Positions 41,046 to 50,484 of a stretch of 64,000 bases of DNA are shown here, piece by piece. The number at the start of each line of letters is the position of its first letter. Positions within the stretch are counted from its first letter, which is position 1. The DNA lies in assembly GCA_017555085.1 (NCBI GenBank), contig JAFZHD010000016.1, positions 1-64,000 of the forward strand, read 5' to 3'. This DNA is from Muribaculaceae bacterium (lineage in GTDB: Bacteria; Bacteroidota; Bacteroidia; Bacteroidales; Muribaculaceae). The notes beneath the pieces are model-generated. The model did not search any database and was not told the origin of the DNA. It saw only the letters and a program-made list of their open reading frames with translations. The position numbers and the translations under genes were made by a program.

Positions 41046-43784
41046 ATGAAAAATAAATTTTTTTTGTTGTTTTTTGGGTTGATGGTATCTTGTGCCGTCG
41101 AAAACAAAGACAATACCCCCATATTTGAAAGCATGGCTATAGATGACGCCACATCTATAATAGCCTCAGCCGATAGCTCGGCATTGTTTATAGGTACAGA
41201 CAAAAATCATTTCTATGAACATAACATTAAAAATAACACAACTGTAAAATTTGAGTTACCACCATGTTATGACGGAGTTCTCACTTATTTTGTGAGAGAA
41301 TTGCCTCAAAATGATGGTAAGCGAACTTTTCTTGTCAGTAAACGCAACAACGGTGTGTTGTTGGTGCGATACACGCTAAGCCACAATAATGAGTTTGTAT
41401 ATAATAGAGACAAATCAGTTGAACTTTACAGTGAATCAGCACCCGATATCGTTCCTGATAAAGGTTTAAAATATTCGGCTTATGAGGTTGTGGAGGTAAA
41501 AGATAGTATCAATGGGAATATAGATTACTTATTTGCGACATCTTGTGGTTTGATGCACATATCTTGGTCGGAGCTTAAAAAAAGCTTGCAAGAGAAAACA
41601 AGTGACCAGCAAATGGAGTTGAAATATGTTAAGGCTTTGAGAAATCATAGAAATTATCGCCAACAGTTTTCAGTTGCTGAAGTTATAATGCCAGAAGATG
41701 CTTCAGACAGGTTAATAGCTGTTACCGATAGTTGTATTTATCGATTGAATGCCGAAATGCAAGATTCGACGGTTGATGCTACATTGGCCTGTGGTTGTTT
41801 TGTTTCGGCATATATAAAAGACAATATTCTATATGCTTTGAGGGCCAATGGGTCGCTATCGACCGAGCTTGTAACCATAACCAATGCGTTTGGAGAGTAT
41901 CAGGTTGACTCTACAAAATGGGAAAACGGGTGTAAAATTTTAGGTCCCGTGGTTTCGGCCAATGGTAATGGAAATTTAATATTGGGTAAAGAACATTTTG
42001 ATGTGGGCATAACAGTGAGAGGAAAACATTCAATGATGAGTGTTGGAAATAATCTATATTATATTTCAGGCAATAGTCTTCGTCGCACAAATATTGCTCG
42101 TTTGAAAAAAATGAAAAATGTTGCTCATTCAATAGTTAAATGTGTGGTAGCAGGTGATGATTGTTTGTATGTAATAAATGATAAAGGGTTGTATGCGGTG
42201 TTGGCCAACAATGATATGATATTTCTTGGTAAGGTGGTTGATATGCCTTATGTAAAAGATGTTTGTTGGCACGATGATTACATTTATATATGTGACGATC
42301 GTCGGGTTTATAAAATATCAACAAGTAACGATATATTTGCTCATGTTCGCACTCCACAAAAATTGGACTTTGTAAAACTTGAAGAAGCCGATAAGATTGA
42401 ATCAATATTGGTAGATGAAAAAGACAATCTATATGTGGGTACGCGAAATCTACTCAAATATTATAATCCTAAAGATAAAAATGAGCATATAATTAAATTC
42501 GACAATTTGTTATATGAGTCACTTTATGTTACCGACATGGCAATGTGCAAAGATGAAATTTTGATTTCAACACTAAATCATGGTGCCTATTTGGTAGATG
42601 TAGAAAAAGACCGTGTCAAAATCGAAAGGTGGAAATTTAGAGAGGGTGGAGAAATACGTGAAATAGAAAGGATTGATGTTAATGATAAACATTTGGTTGT
42701 TAAGACACCTTCGGGTTTGTTCGTCGATCAATTATTTAAGAATGACAATGAAACTAAAAAAATCAGTGGTGATATATTAGATTTTAAAGCTATTAATGAT
42801 GAGGTTTACATCGTGTTTGCCGATTCGGTAAAAAAACTTTTCAAGGGTGAAAAAACTCCTAATATATTGGGCTATTCAATGATTGAAAATGTTAATGGAA
42901 GACCTATGTTAATATCTCCCTACTCTATTGTTAGCGATAAAGTGTTGAATGATGATTCTTTGACATGGGGCTTTGTGATTTGTGTTACAATAGTGCTTTT
43001 GTTGATTGCTATAGGTGTATTAGTTTTGATAAAACACTTCAAACGACGATTGAATGAAAGTGAGGACAGGTATAATAGAAAAGAGAGCGAGATTTCCGAT
43101 ATAGTCACAATGCATGAGAAATATGCTATGAGCAGATCGGTGTTGTCTGATTATCTGCAAAAATTATTGCCCCAAAAATCGGTTGAGGACTACGACCTTG
43201 ACAAGTTGGTAGGGATTTATAAAAGATTTTATGATGTAATATTATCAATAGAAGACAGCGATGATAAAGATAAAAAGGTGAAACTATGGTCAAATGCCTA
43301 TAAAAATCTTTGTAATAACGTAGAATCATGGTTTAAAGATATTAAAAATGATCCGAGGCGATATGAATTATTACAAAAAATGTTTTTGATGTTTAATGTT
43401 TACCCTAAACAAGGACTCAAACGACTCACAGTCCATGAAGATGTGAACTATCATTGGCAATTGTTTGTCAGATATGTGATTGACAAAGAGGATGCCGAAA
43501 AGGCAGTTGAAAAAGTGATTAATTTAATGATTAAAACCAAAAAATTGAAAAATGAAGATGTATTATCAACAAAAAAACAATTAAGAGAGTGTATTAATCA
43601 TGCTAATATAGGTACTATTCCCAAGTTTGTTTACTATAATCTGACTCCTCATTTTTGGGACGATAAGAGCATAATTCCGCAAACACCTTTTGATGTTGTG
43701 TGGAGGGCATTAGATTTGTGGAAAAATATAAATTTGGTGGAAGAGATGGATAAAACTCACAAATCACTAAAATCTAAACAATAA
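41046..43784 (+). CDS. Lipoprotein-type transmembrane propeller receptor of unknown output
   Basis: 912 residues. The N-terminus has a lipobox (VSCA, Cys16). Residues about 25-635 show repeated beta strands of propeller type: SALFIGTDKNHFYEHN, RLIAVTDSCIYRLN, YIYICDDRRVYKIS, NLYVGTRNLLKYY, GVLVDQLF-like loops. One membrane span lies at about 641-663 (FVICVTIVLLLIAIGVLVLI). The 250-residue cytoplasmic part starts with a coiled coil (RRLNESEDRYNRKESEIS) and has no visible kinase, LuxR, AraC or response-regulator motif. The layout copies hybrid two-component sensors, but the output domain is unassigned. Monocistronic and AT-rich. Confidence 0.7.
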   Translation: MKNKFFLLFFGLMVSCAVENKDNTPIFESMAIDDATSIIASADSSALFIGTDKNHFYEHNIKNNTTVKFELPPCYDGVLTYFVRELPQNDGKRTFLVSKRNNGVLLVRYTLSHNNEFVYNRDKSVELYSESAPDIVPDKGLKYSAYEVVEVKDSINGNIDYLFATSCGLMHISWSELKKSLQEKTSDQQMELKYVKALRNHRNYRQQFSVAEVIMPEDASDRLIAVTDSCIYRLNAEMQDSTVDATLACGCFVSAYIKDNILYALRANGSLSTELVTITNAFGEYQVDSTKWENGCKILGPVVSANGNGNLILGKEHFDVGITVRGKHSMMSVGNNLYYISGNSLRRTNIARLKKMKNVAHSIVKCVVAGDDCLYVINDKGLYAVLANNDMIFLGKVVDMPYVKDVCWHDDYIYICDDRRVYKISTSNDIFAHVRTPQKLDFVKLEEADKIESILVDEKDNLYVGTRNLLKYYNPKDKNEHIIKFDNLLYESLYVTDMAMCKDEILISTLNHGAYLVDVEKDRVKIERWKFREGGEIREIERIDVNDKHLVVKTPSGLFVDQLFKNDNETKKISGDILDFKAINDEVYIVFADSVKKLFKGEKTPNILGYSMIENVNGRPMLISPYSIVSDKVLNDDSLTWGFVICVTIVLLLIAIGVLVLIKHFKRRLNESEDRYNRKESEISDIVTMHEKYAMSRSVLSDYLQKLLPQKSVEDYDLDKLVGIYKRFYDVILSIEDSDDKDKKVKLWSNAYKNLCNNVESWFKDIKNDPRRYELLQKMFLMFNVYPKQGLKRLTVHEDVNYHWQLFVRYVIDKEDAEKAVEKVINLMIKTKKLKNEDVLSTKKQLRECINHANIGTIPKFVYYNLTPHFWDDKSIIPQTPFDVVWRALDLWKNINLVEEMDKTHKSLKSKQ

Positions 43785-43800
43785 CAATTATCCCTTACAA

Positions 43801-43843
43801 ATACAAGCGGCCGAGTGGAACTCCCCTACCCGGCCGCTTGTAT
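43801..43843. terminator. Terminator between convergent genes
   Basis: A 13-bp stem ATACAAGCGGCCG/CGGCCGCTTGTAT (43801-43813, 43831-43843) with a 17-base loop; TTATTGTTTTG follows on plus. It serves the propeller protein gene and probably the SPFH gene on the other strand. Confidence 0.8.
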
Positions 43844-43862
43844 TTATTGTTTTGTCGGAGTT

Positions 43863-44810
43863 TTATTTTGAGCCGGTGTTGATGACGGGTTGAGCCGATT
43901 CGTCGGCGCAAAGCACTACGAGCAAATTGCCCACCATTTCGGCGCGTTTTTCTTCGTTGAGTGTGATGCCTTCTTGGTTGAGCTTGTCAAGCGCAAGTTT
44001 TACCATAGACACCGCACCTTCGACAATCTTTTCGCGGGCTGCAATAACTGCCGTTGCTTGCTGACGGCGCAACATCACGGCTGCGATTTCGGGCGCATAA
44101 GTGAGGTAGTTGATGCGTGCTTCTTGCACTTCGATGCCAGCAAATGCCAATCGTTCGTTGAGTTTTGCAACGAGCAATTCGTTTATCTCGGCACCACCCG
44201 AACGGAGAGTCAATTCGTTATCATCGTCGGTGGTTTCTTTGTTGTCGTCATAGGCATAACAACCGGCAACTTCACGCAAAGCGGCATCGCCTTGAATGCG
44301 CACATATTTTTCAAATGCGTTCATGCGGGTTGAGGCGGTGGCTCCTGTTGTGCCACCGTTGGCAATGCTTTGTGCGTCAATTTCAAACATGGCTTTGTAG
44401 GTGTCGCTCAATTTCCACACAATAACCATACCGATGAGAATGGGGTTCCCTTCTTTGTCGTTCACTTTGATGGGCTCGGCATCGAGATTTCGTGCGCGTA
44501 AGGTCAAGCGTTTGCGTGACAAAAAGGGGTTTACCCAATAAAAGCCGTGTTGCGAGAATGTGCCTTTATATTTGCCGAAAAATACCATTACGGCAGCCTC
44601 GTTTGGTTCGAGTGTGAAAAGGCCTATCATTGATATAAATGTGGCAATAAGCATAATAATGCCGCCGATAATAAAGGTAGCATCGTCATGTGTGCCGCCT
44701 TTCACAATAAGCATTATGCTTGTTGCAATGAGCATTAATTGAAATATCAATGCAATAAATCCGTTTACTTTTGTTCCGTTAAAAACGGTTTCTTTCTGAT
44801 TGGTTGTCAT
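43863..44810 (-). CDS. SPFH/band 7 domain membrane protein
   Basis: 315 residues from ATG 44810 (the frame runs 34 codons further upstream into the previous gene's end, which is not family-like). Two N-terminal hydrophobic segments (about 15-33 and 40-60) precede the SPFH domain: LEPNEAAVMVFFGKYKGTF, FYWVNPFLSRKRLTLRARN, GNPILIGMVIVWKLSDTYKA, and FAGIEVQEARINYLTYAPEI. The C-terminal helix (RRQQATAVIAAREKIVEGAV) is the usual oligomerisation coil. Such proteins scaffold membrane microdomains or regulate proteases. It is 22 bases after the kinase gene, so probably one transcript. Confidence 0.9.
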   Translation of the reverse strand: MTTNQKETVFNGTKVNGFIALIFQLMLIATSIMLIVKGGTHDDATFIIGGIIMLIATFISMIGLFTLEPNEAAVMVFFGKYKGTFSQHGFYWVNPFLSRKRLTLRARNLDAEPIKVNDKEGNPILIGMVIVWKLSDTYKAMFEIDAQSIANGGTTGATASTRMNAFEKYVRIQGDAALREVAGCYAYDDNKETTDDDNELTLRSGGAEINELLVAKLNERLAFAGIEVQEARINYLTYAPEIAAVMLRRQQATAVIAAREKIVEGAVSMVKLALDKLNQEGITLNEEKRAEMVGNLLVVLCADESAQPVINTGSK

Positions 44811-44832
44811 AGTTATTATTAGTTGTTTTTGA

Positions 44833-46494
44833 TTAGTATTTGAATGAACTGCCACCGAGGAATTCTCGAAGGAGGCTTGTTGAGGGTGTGAGTTGGTCGC
44901 CGATGGGTGCAAAGTAATTCAAAAAGGCACGCAGACGGTAGGCTTCGCCATATTCGGGGGTGTTGCGGGGCACGGTTTTGAGTATTTCTTCTCCATATTC
45001 TTTGATAACACCGAGTTCAAACAGCAGTGATGAGTTGAACATGGCATCGGCATTTTCCTGATATGGGAATATCCATTTTTCCTCGCCGCGGCGAACGCTC
45101 GGCCAACGCTTGATGGTGTCGACTGCCGATACTCCGCGATATTTGTGGTCGCGAACGATGCGGCGCAACAGACGGTTGTCGGTTGTTGGCACCCAATTAT
45201 GGTCGTCGATTGAAAGGGTTGTGAGTGCCGACACATAAATCGAGTATTTCATCTTGGCATCAATGGCGGCTGTGAGTTCGGGGTTGAGGCCGTGAATGCC
45301 TTCGATGAGCAGCACAGAGTTGGGGCCGAGTTTGATGCGGTTACCGCGATATTCGCGCTGTCCGGTTTCAAAGTTATAGTAGGGTAGTTCTATCTCTTCG
45401 CCGTTGATGAGGGCTGTGAGGTCGTTGTTAAACTTTTCAAGGTCGAGCGCATAGAGCGATTCAAAGTCATACTCGCCGTCCTCGTCAAGGGGGGTGTCAA
45501 CGCGGTTGACAAAGTAGTCGTCGAGCGAGATTGACTGCGGAATGAGCAGGTTGGTCATCAACTGAATAGACAGGCGTTTTGTGAAGGTGGTTTTGCCCGA
45601 TGATGATGGTCCGGCAATAAGCACGATGCGTGCGCCGCCGTCGTTGAAACGCTCCAGAATGTCGTCAGAAATACGGCCTATTTTCTTGTCGTGAAGGGCT
45701 TCGGCCACATTGATGAGCATGGCGGCATATCCTTTTGTCACGGCATTGTTGAGTTCGCCCACATTTCTCACGCCGATAATGTGGTTGAAGTTGAGATACT
45801 CGGTAAAGGCTGTGTACATTTTTTCTTGCGTGATGGGGCGCACGGGACGGTTGTCGCTGTTGGAGTCGGGGCCCAAGAGCAAGAAACCTTCCTTGAATGG
45901 TATGAGGTCAAATGTTGCCAAATGTCCTGTCGAGGGTGCGAGGTTGCCATAATAACTGTCGCACAAGCCGTCGAGCGAGTAGTAGGTTGTGTAAAGTTCG
46001 TTGGTCGATTCGAGCAATTTCACTTTGTCGTCAAGGCCTTGGTTGCGGAAAATCTCAATTACATCGGTAGTGAGTTTTTCTTTGCGTTCAAAGGGTATGT
46101 CGAGTTTCACAAGGCGGTCCATTTCGGCACGCAATGTGTCGGCCAATTCCATTGAAGGAGTGACGTTGCCAACGAGTCGGCAATAGAGTCCGCGGGCAAT
46201 AGAGTGCTCAATGCGCAATCGTGTTCTGGCGGGACAGCAGGTTGTAACGGCCTTATACAACATCATGCACAACGAGCGGGTGTAAACACGCTGCCCCGAT
46301 GCATTGTTGCGGTCAAGAAATTCGACCATTTTAGGACCGAAAACGGGATAGGAGAGAGCCTCGGTTTTATTGTTGACGCGAGCGCAGATAGGGGTGAAGC
46401 CTATGCTGTCCTTTAGACGTTGATAAATGTCATAGAGAGATTCGCCGCCATTGACGGGTACATACTCGTTTGTGTTTTTGCAAAATATCTTCAT
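44833..46494 (-). CDS. Nucleoside kinase of the uridine kinase/PRK family
   Basis: 553 residues. An N-terminal region (1-about 280) resembles the TGS/threonyl-tRNA-synthetase-like second domain seen in these long kinases (VNGGESLYDIYQRLKDSIGF, DLIPFKEGFLLLGPDS). The kinase module has Walker A IAGPSSSGKTTF, the substrate segment SISLDDYFVNRVDTP, LPYYNFETGQR and VLLIEGIHGLNPE (Walker B-like), with a lid near RRIVRDHKYRG. The reaction is phosphorylation of a nucleoside, probably uridine or cytidine, but the specificity is inferred from family. Co-transcribed with the SPFH gene. Confidence 0.85.
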   Translation of the reverse strand: MKIFCKNTNEYVPVNGGESLYDIYQRLKDSIGFTPICARVNNKTEALSYPVFGPKMVEFLDRNNASGQRVYTRSLCMMLYKAVTTCCPARTRLRIEHSIARGLYCRLVGNVTPSMELADTLRAEMDRLVKLDIPFERKEKLTTDVIEIFRNQGLDDKVKLLESTNELYTTYYSLDGLCDSYYGNLAPSTGHLATFDLIPFKEGFLLLGPDSNSDNRPVRPITQEKMYTAFTEYLNFNHIIGVRNVGELNNAVTKGYAAMLINVAEALHDKKIGRISDDILERFNDGGARIVLIAGPSSSGKTTFTKRLSIQLMTNLLIPQSISLDDYFVNRVDTPLDEDGEYDFESLYALDLEKFNNDLTALINGEEIELPYYNFETGQREYRGNRIKLGPNSVLLIEGIHGLNPELTAAIDAKMKYSIYVSALTTLSIDDHNWVPTTDNRLLRRIVRDHKYRGVSAVDTIKRWPSVRRGEEKWIFPYQENADAMFNSSLLFELGVIKEYGEEILKTVPRNTPEYGEAYRLRAFLNYFAPIGDQLTPSTSLLREFLGGSSFKY

Positions 46495-46609
46495 AACTCT
46501 GTTTATGTTTCTTTTTAGGTATAATGATTTTAGAGCAATAAAGTTACAAAAGAATATGATAAATCGCTAAAAAGAACGATAAAAAGCGACTCAAAGCGAT
46601 AAAACAGTC

Positions 46610-47365
46610 TTATTTTGCTCGTTTGAAAAGGCGTTTGAAGCGTTGTTTGCGTTGGCGTGTGCGTTTACATTCGTTGTGTGCTTCAAGTGCTTCTTTGACC
46701 ACGATTTCGGGGTCTTGTCCGGTTTCTTGGGCATAGTAGCGGGCAATGCGTTCGGTCTCGGCCGCACTGTGGTTCATGTCGCGGAACATAGACATGAGTT
46801 TGCGGCGCGACGTTACGCCAAACTGCATGCGGTTGAGGTCGACATAATAGAAAGTGTAGCCCTTTTCGGCATCAAAGGTATAGAGAATGTTGCCGCCCGA
46901 GAAGTCTTTGTGCCACACTCCGGCTTTGTGCAGTCGGGCCATTTCGCCGGCAAGGGCTTTGAGCAGTGCTTCGCTGTCGGGTTTGTCTTCCCAATTACGA
47001 ATGTTTTGTGCATTGATTTGCTCGCTCACATAGTAACTTTTACCCAATTTCAGACCATTGATTTCTTCGCCGAAACCGACGGGGCGTGGGGTGTTAAACC
47101 CGAGTCTGATAAGTTCGAGGGCGTTGAGGTAGGAGCGATGTGCCTTGCTCTTGCGCAGTGTTGTATAGACTATGGCATTGAACGCCGACGGCTTTTTGAA
47201 TGCTTTGATGTTGAGCAAAGAGCCGTTGTGGGCGGTGGTGAACACGGTGTTGCGACCACGATAAATGACCTCGGAGTCGGCGGGAACTCCGTTGCGTGTG
47301 AGATTGTCGACAAATGTTTTCATTTGTGGCATCGCAGGGTTGTGGTCTGATACAAATCGTGTCAT
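46610..47365 (-). CDS. InaA/LPS-kinase-like small protein kinase
   Basis: 251 residues. A compact kinase-like fold: ATP-side Lys in LLNIKAFKKPS, catalytic loop WHKDFSGGNILY (HxDxxxxN) and metal site FYYVDLNRM in place of DFG. This set is shared by WaaP/KdkA/InaA enzymes that phosphorylate lipid A-core sugars. A role in LPS core modification fits the neighbouring polysaccharide genes. The C-terminus is very basic (KRTRQRKQRFKRLFKR), which could hold it at the membrane. Own -7 box; ATG 47323 is an alternative start. Confidence 0.82.
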   Translation of the reverse strand: MTRFVSDHNPAMPQMKTFVDNLTRNGVPADSEVIYRGRNTVFTTAHNGSLLNIKAFKKPSAFNAIVYTTLRKSKAHRSYLNALELIRLGFNTPRPVGFGEEINGLKLGKSYYVSEQINAQNIRNWEDKPDSEALLKALAGEMARLHKAGVWHKDFSGGNILYTFDAEKGYTFYYVDLNRMQFGVTSRRKLMSMFRDMNHSAAETERIARYYAQETGQDPEIVVKEALEAHNECKRTRQRKQRFKRLFKRAK

Positions 47366-47385
47366 AGTCTGTGTTTATGTTTATG

Positions 47386-47393
47386 CAAAGATA
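47386..47393 (-). promoter_or_regulatory. -7 box of the InaA-like kinase gene
   Basis: TATCTTTG on the minus strand followed by CA, 20 bases before the ATG at 47365. No exact -33 found. Confidence 0.55.
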
Positions 47394-47436
47394 AGAATAA
47401 AACGGAAAAGAAATGTCGTGGCTCAGATTTTTGTAT

Positions 47437-47444
47437 TATTTTTG
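47437..47444 (+). promoter_or_regulatory. -7 box of the pyruvylation gene pair
   Basis: TATTTTTG ends 7 bases before ATG 47452, so the transcript would have almost no leader. No exact -33 TTTG; moderate support. It argues against the longer start at 47413. Confidence 0.45.
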
Positions 47445-47451
47445 TGTTCTA

Positions 47452-48594
47452 ATGATTAAGATTGAACGTAAAAAGAACTGTTGCGGCTGTGGCGCATGTG
47501 CCCAAATATGCCCTCAAAAGTGCATTGAAATGCGCTGTGATGAGGAGGGATTTGCCTATGCCAGTGTCGATGAGCAATCGTGTGTCGGTTGCTCGTTGTG
47601 TGAGCAAGTGTGTCCGGTCATCAACAGTGGCGATGCCCGCCAGGCTATCAGTGTCAAGGCGGTGAAATCGGTTGACGATAACCTGCGCAAAGTAAGTTCG
47701 TCAAGCGGGTTGTTCACGCTGTTGAGCCGTGTGATATTGTCGCGCGGCGGCGTTGTTTATGGCGCATGCTATAATGCCGACGGCGAGGTTGTTCACTCTG
47801 TCGCTTGCAACGAGCAGGAGTTGGTGCCTATGCGTGGCAGCAAGTATGCACAAAGCAAAGTGAGCACAGTGTTTGAAGATGTGCAGCGACGACTCAAAGA
47901 AGGCGTTGAGGTGCTGTTTAGCGGCACTCCGTGTCAGGTGCATGGCTTGCGCCGATATTTGCGTCGCGACTATGAAAATCTGACCATGGTCGATGTTGTG
48001 TGTCACGGTGTTCCGAGTCCCAAGGTGTGGCGCGATTATTTGGGTGGCATCAACCCCGACGGTTTGCGTCCGTTGAGCATCAATATGCGTCAGAAATCGC
48101 GTTGGAACCGTTCTTATTCGATAAAAGTCACAGCCGGTGATGGAGTGTTAGTCAATCAGTTGGCCCGCCACAATGTGTATATGCAAGCGTTTCGCAAAGA
48201 CTATACATTGCGCCCGTCATGTTATGAGTGTGCCGCCAAGGGAGGCCGCAGTCAGAGCGATATAACGATAGGGGATTTGTGGGGCGCTCGCAAGATTGTG
48301 CCTCGCATGGCCGACCACAAAGGCTTGAATGTGGCCCTCGTTTGGAGCGAAAAAGGCTCTCGATTGATGAATGAAATAGGAGAGTGGTGTGCGATGCAAG
48401 AGGTGGCATTTGAGGCAGTGTTGAGGCGAAACGGAAGCATTGTAGGCAGTGCAAAGATGCCTGCTGCAAGAGCCGATTTTTGGACAAAATACAAGGAGGA
48501 AGGCGTTGATGCCATTGAGCGTTTCGCCCCCATTAAATATCATAACCCATTTGTAAAACTTTATTACTCGTTGAAGAAAAAGCGGGTAAAATAA
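47452..48594 (+). CDS. Coenzyme F420 hydrogenase/dehydrogenase beta-subunit family ferredoxin protein
   Basis: 380 residues from ATG 47452. Two N-terminal 4Fe-4S clusters (CCGCGACAQICPQKC at about 10-24; CVGCSLCEQVCPV at about 42-54) precede the FrhB-type N- and C-terminal domains (YGACYNADGEVVHS, FSGTPCQVHGLRRYL, VDVVCHGVPSPKVW, SCYECAAKGGRSQSDITIGDLW). In polysaccharide loci such proteins are regularly paired with a pyruvyl transferase, as here 13 bases downstream. They probably provide electrons for a sugar modification; the reaction is not established. F420 itself is not implied in this phylum. Confidence 0.88.
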   Translation: MIKIERKKNCCGCGACAQICPQKCIEMRCDEEGFAYASVDEQSCVGCSLCEQVCPVINSGDARQAISVKAVKSVDDNLRKVSSSSGLFTLLSRVILSRGGVVYGACYNADGEVVHSVACNEQELVPMRGSKYAQSKVSTVFEDVQRRLKEGVEVLFSGTPCQVHGLRRYLRRDYENLTMVDVVCHGVPSPKVWRDYLGGINPDGLRPLSINMRQKSRWNRSYSIKVTAGDGVLVNQLARHNVYMQAFRKDYTLRPSCYECAAKGGRSQSDITIGDLWGARKIVPRMADHKGLNVALVWSEKGSRLMNEIGEWCAMQEVAFEAVLRRNGSIVGSAKMPAARADFWTKYKEEGVDAIERFAPIKYHNPFVKLYYSLKKKRVK

Positions 48595-48607
48595 CGATAG
48601 AAAAACG

Positions 48608-49705
48608 ATGAAAATAGGCGTTGTCACACAATCACTATTGGGAAATTATGGCGGAATTCTTCAAAATTTTGCCTTGCAGCAAGTATTGAAAAAGTTGGGC
48701 CATGAGCCGATGACTATCGATTATGTGTTGTCAAATTCGGCTTGGCGTTATTTTCGCCATTCAACCAAGTTTCTCATTCGCCGCATACTTGGCAAATTAA
48801 AGCCCGGTGAAACAGCACCGGCACGATTGAGAACACGCAAACCCGATATTGATGCGTTTGTCAAAAAGCACATTGCTACTACCCAGATGGTGGAGCGTTA
48901 TGAGAGCAATGTCGTTGAACAGCACGGTATGGGTGCATTGGTGGTTGGCAGCGACCAAGTGTGGCGTCCCAAATATAATCGTTTTCTTGAAGATATGTAT
49001 CTGCAATTTGCAAGCGGTTGTGACTTGAAAAGAGTGGCCTACGCGGCTTCGTTTGGCGTTGACCGTTGGGAATACTCGTCGGCACAAACCAAGGCTTGTA
49101 GCGGCCTTGCAAAGCGCTTTGATGCGGTGTCGGTGAGAGAAGACTCGGGTGTGGCTTTGTGTGCCGACCATTTGGGTGTGAAAGCGCGCAAGGTGCTCGA
49201 TCCCACTTTGCTTCTCACAGCCGAGGATTATGGCCGCGTGTGTGCCGATGTGCCTGTTGCGAACGAGCCGTTTGTGGCGGCATATTTTTTGCGCGGACAT
49301 GGCAAGAAAAGCATTGAGGCTAACCGTGTGTTTGCCGAAAATTTGGCAGCAAAATTGGGTTATAAATTAAAGTATTTTGTGGTTGATTCGCACGACTCGC
49401 CTACGGTTGAACAGTGGCTTGCTGCATTTCGCGATGCGGCGTTTGTTATCACCGAGTCGTTCCATGGAACTGTGTTCTCTATCCTTAATCACCGACAATT
49501 TCTCACCATCGGCAATGCCGGTCGTGGCTTGGCGCGTGTCAGTTCGCTGCTCAACGAGTTGGGCATCAGCGACCGCATGATTAGTGTTGAAAACTATGAT
49601 TTGTCGGGCGAAATCAAGGAAATAGACTATCGTGAGGTTGAGCAACGACTCGACAACCTCCGCAAAGATTCTATATCATTTTTGGAAAACAGCCTTAAAA
49701 GCTAA
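48608..49705 (+). CDS. Polysaccharide pyruvyl transferase family protein
   Basis: 365 residues of the PF04230 type: VTQSLLGNYGGILQNFALQ at the N-terminus, ALVVGSDQVWRPKYN, VAYAASFGVDRWEY, AVSVREDSGVAL, VLDPTLLLTAEDY and the terminal FVITESFHGTVFSIL. These enzymes add pyruvate ketals from PEP to surface polysaccharides. It is paired with the F420-hydrogenase-like ferredoxin gene as in many Bacteroidota capsule loci. It ends five bases from the convergent glycosyltransferase gene without a visible terminator. Confidence 0.9.
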   Translation: MKIGVVTQSLLGNYGGILQNFALQQVLKKLGHEPMTIDYVLSNSAWRYFRHSTKFLIRRILGKLKPGETAPARLRTRKPDIDAFVKKHIATTQMVERYESNVVEQHGMGALVVGSDQVWRPKYNRFLEDMYLQFASGCDLKRVAYAASFGVDRWEYSSAQTKACSGLAKRFDAVSVREDSGVALCADHLGVKARKVLDPTLLLTAEDYGRVCADVPVANEPFVAAYFLRGHGKKSIEANRVFAENLAAKLGYKLKYFVVDSHDSPTVEQWLAAFRDAAFVITESFHGTVFSILNHRQFLTIGNAGRGLARVSSLLNELGISDRMISVENYDLSGEIKEIDYREVEQRLDNLRKDSISFLENSLKS

Positions 49706-49710
49706 AAAGA

Positions 49711-50478
49711 CTATCTAAACCATCGTGTGAGTCGGTTTATAACCCGACTCCATGAGCGGTTGTATCGTAGCGGACCACCAAGGTAGCGCTCAAAAAACTC
49801 GGGGTGGCGCTTATTTAATGTATCAATCACATGATGTTTGAGTTTGCGGTCGCTCACTCGTTTGGAGTTCTGACGGAAGCGGTAGAACAATAACACTTGT
49901 GGCAATTTTACCACTTTACCACCGTTTTTTAGCACCGAAATCCAAAATTCCCAATCTTCGCGGGCAATGATTTCTTCGCAATAACCGCCGGCTTTTTCCC
50001 ACTCAATCTTGCGATAAACGGCAGTGATGGGGATAAAGTTTTTGCGTGCAAGTAGGTTTATGTCAAACTCTTGCAACTTCCATTCGCCGGTGCGGTCGCC
50101 GAAAAACTCGGCGCGCGAATACACTACTTTTACCTCGGGGTCTTGTTGAAAAACTTTGATGGCTTCTGTAATGAATTGCGGCGCAATTTTATCATCGCTG
50201 TCAACGGGTAATATATATTGCCCTTGGGCGAGTGAAATGGCATGGTTGCGGGCTGCGCAAGCACCTGCGTTGGGTTGTGAATAGGCCTTTACGCGAGCAT
50301 CGCGCGCGGCATATTCCTGAACTATGGCCATTGAGTTGTCTTTTGAGCCGTCGTCCATTACCACAACCTCAATTGCGGGATAGGTCGATGCCAACACCGA
50401 GTCAAGGGTCTCACCTATAAACTCGGCCATGTTATACACCGGTATGATAACCGAAACTAACGGATATTGCGCAGTCAT
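49711..50478 (-). CDS. Family 2 glycosyltransferase
   Basis: 255 residues, GT-A fold. The N-terminus VSVIIPVYNMAEFIGETLDS, nucleotide contact VVVMDDGSKDNS, the NAGACAARNHAI segment and the metal-binding DSDD in YILPVDSDDKIAP are all in place. A W-rich acceptor region ITAVYRKIEWEKAGGYCEE and REDWEFWISVL follows. It transfers a sugar from an NDP donor in surface polysaccharide synthesis; donor and acceptor cannot be read. Start is six bases after the preceding glycosyltransferase; third in the unit begun by metY. Confidence 0.92.
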   Translation of the reverse strand: MTAQYPLVSVIIPVYNMAEFIGETLDSVLASTYPAIEVVVMDDGSKDNSMAIVQEYAARDARVKAYSQPNAGACAARNHAISLAQGQYILPVDSDDKIAPQFITEAIKVFQQDPEVKVVYSRAEFFGDRTGEWKLQEFDINLLARKNFIPITAVYRKIEWEKAGGYCEEIIAREDWEFWISVLKNGGKVVKLPQVLLFYRFRQNSKRVSDRKLKHHVIDTLNKRHPEFFERYLGGPLRYNRSWSRVINRLTRWFR

Positions 50479-50484
50479 TGTGCC

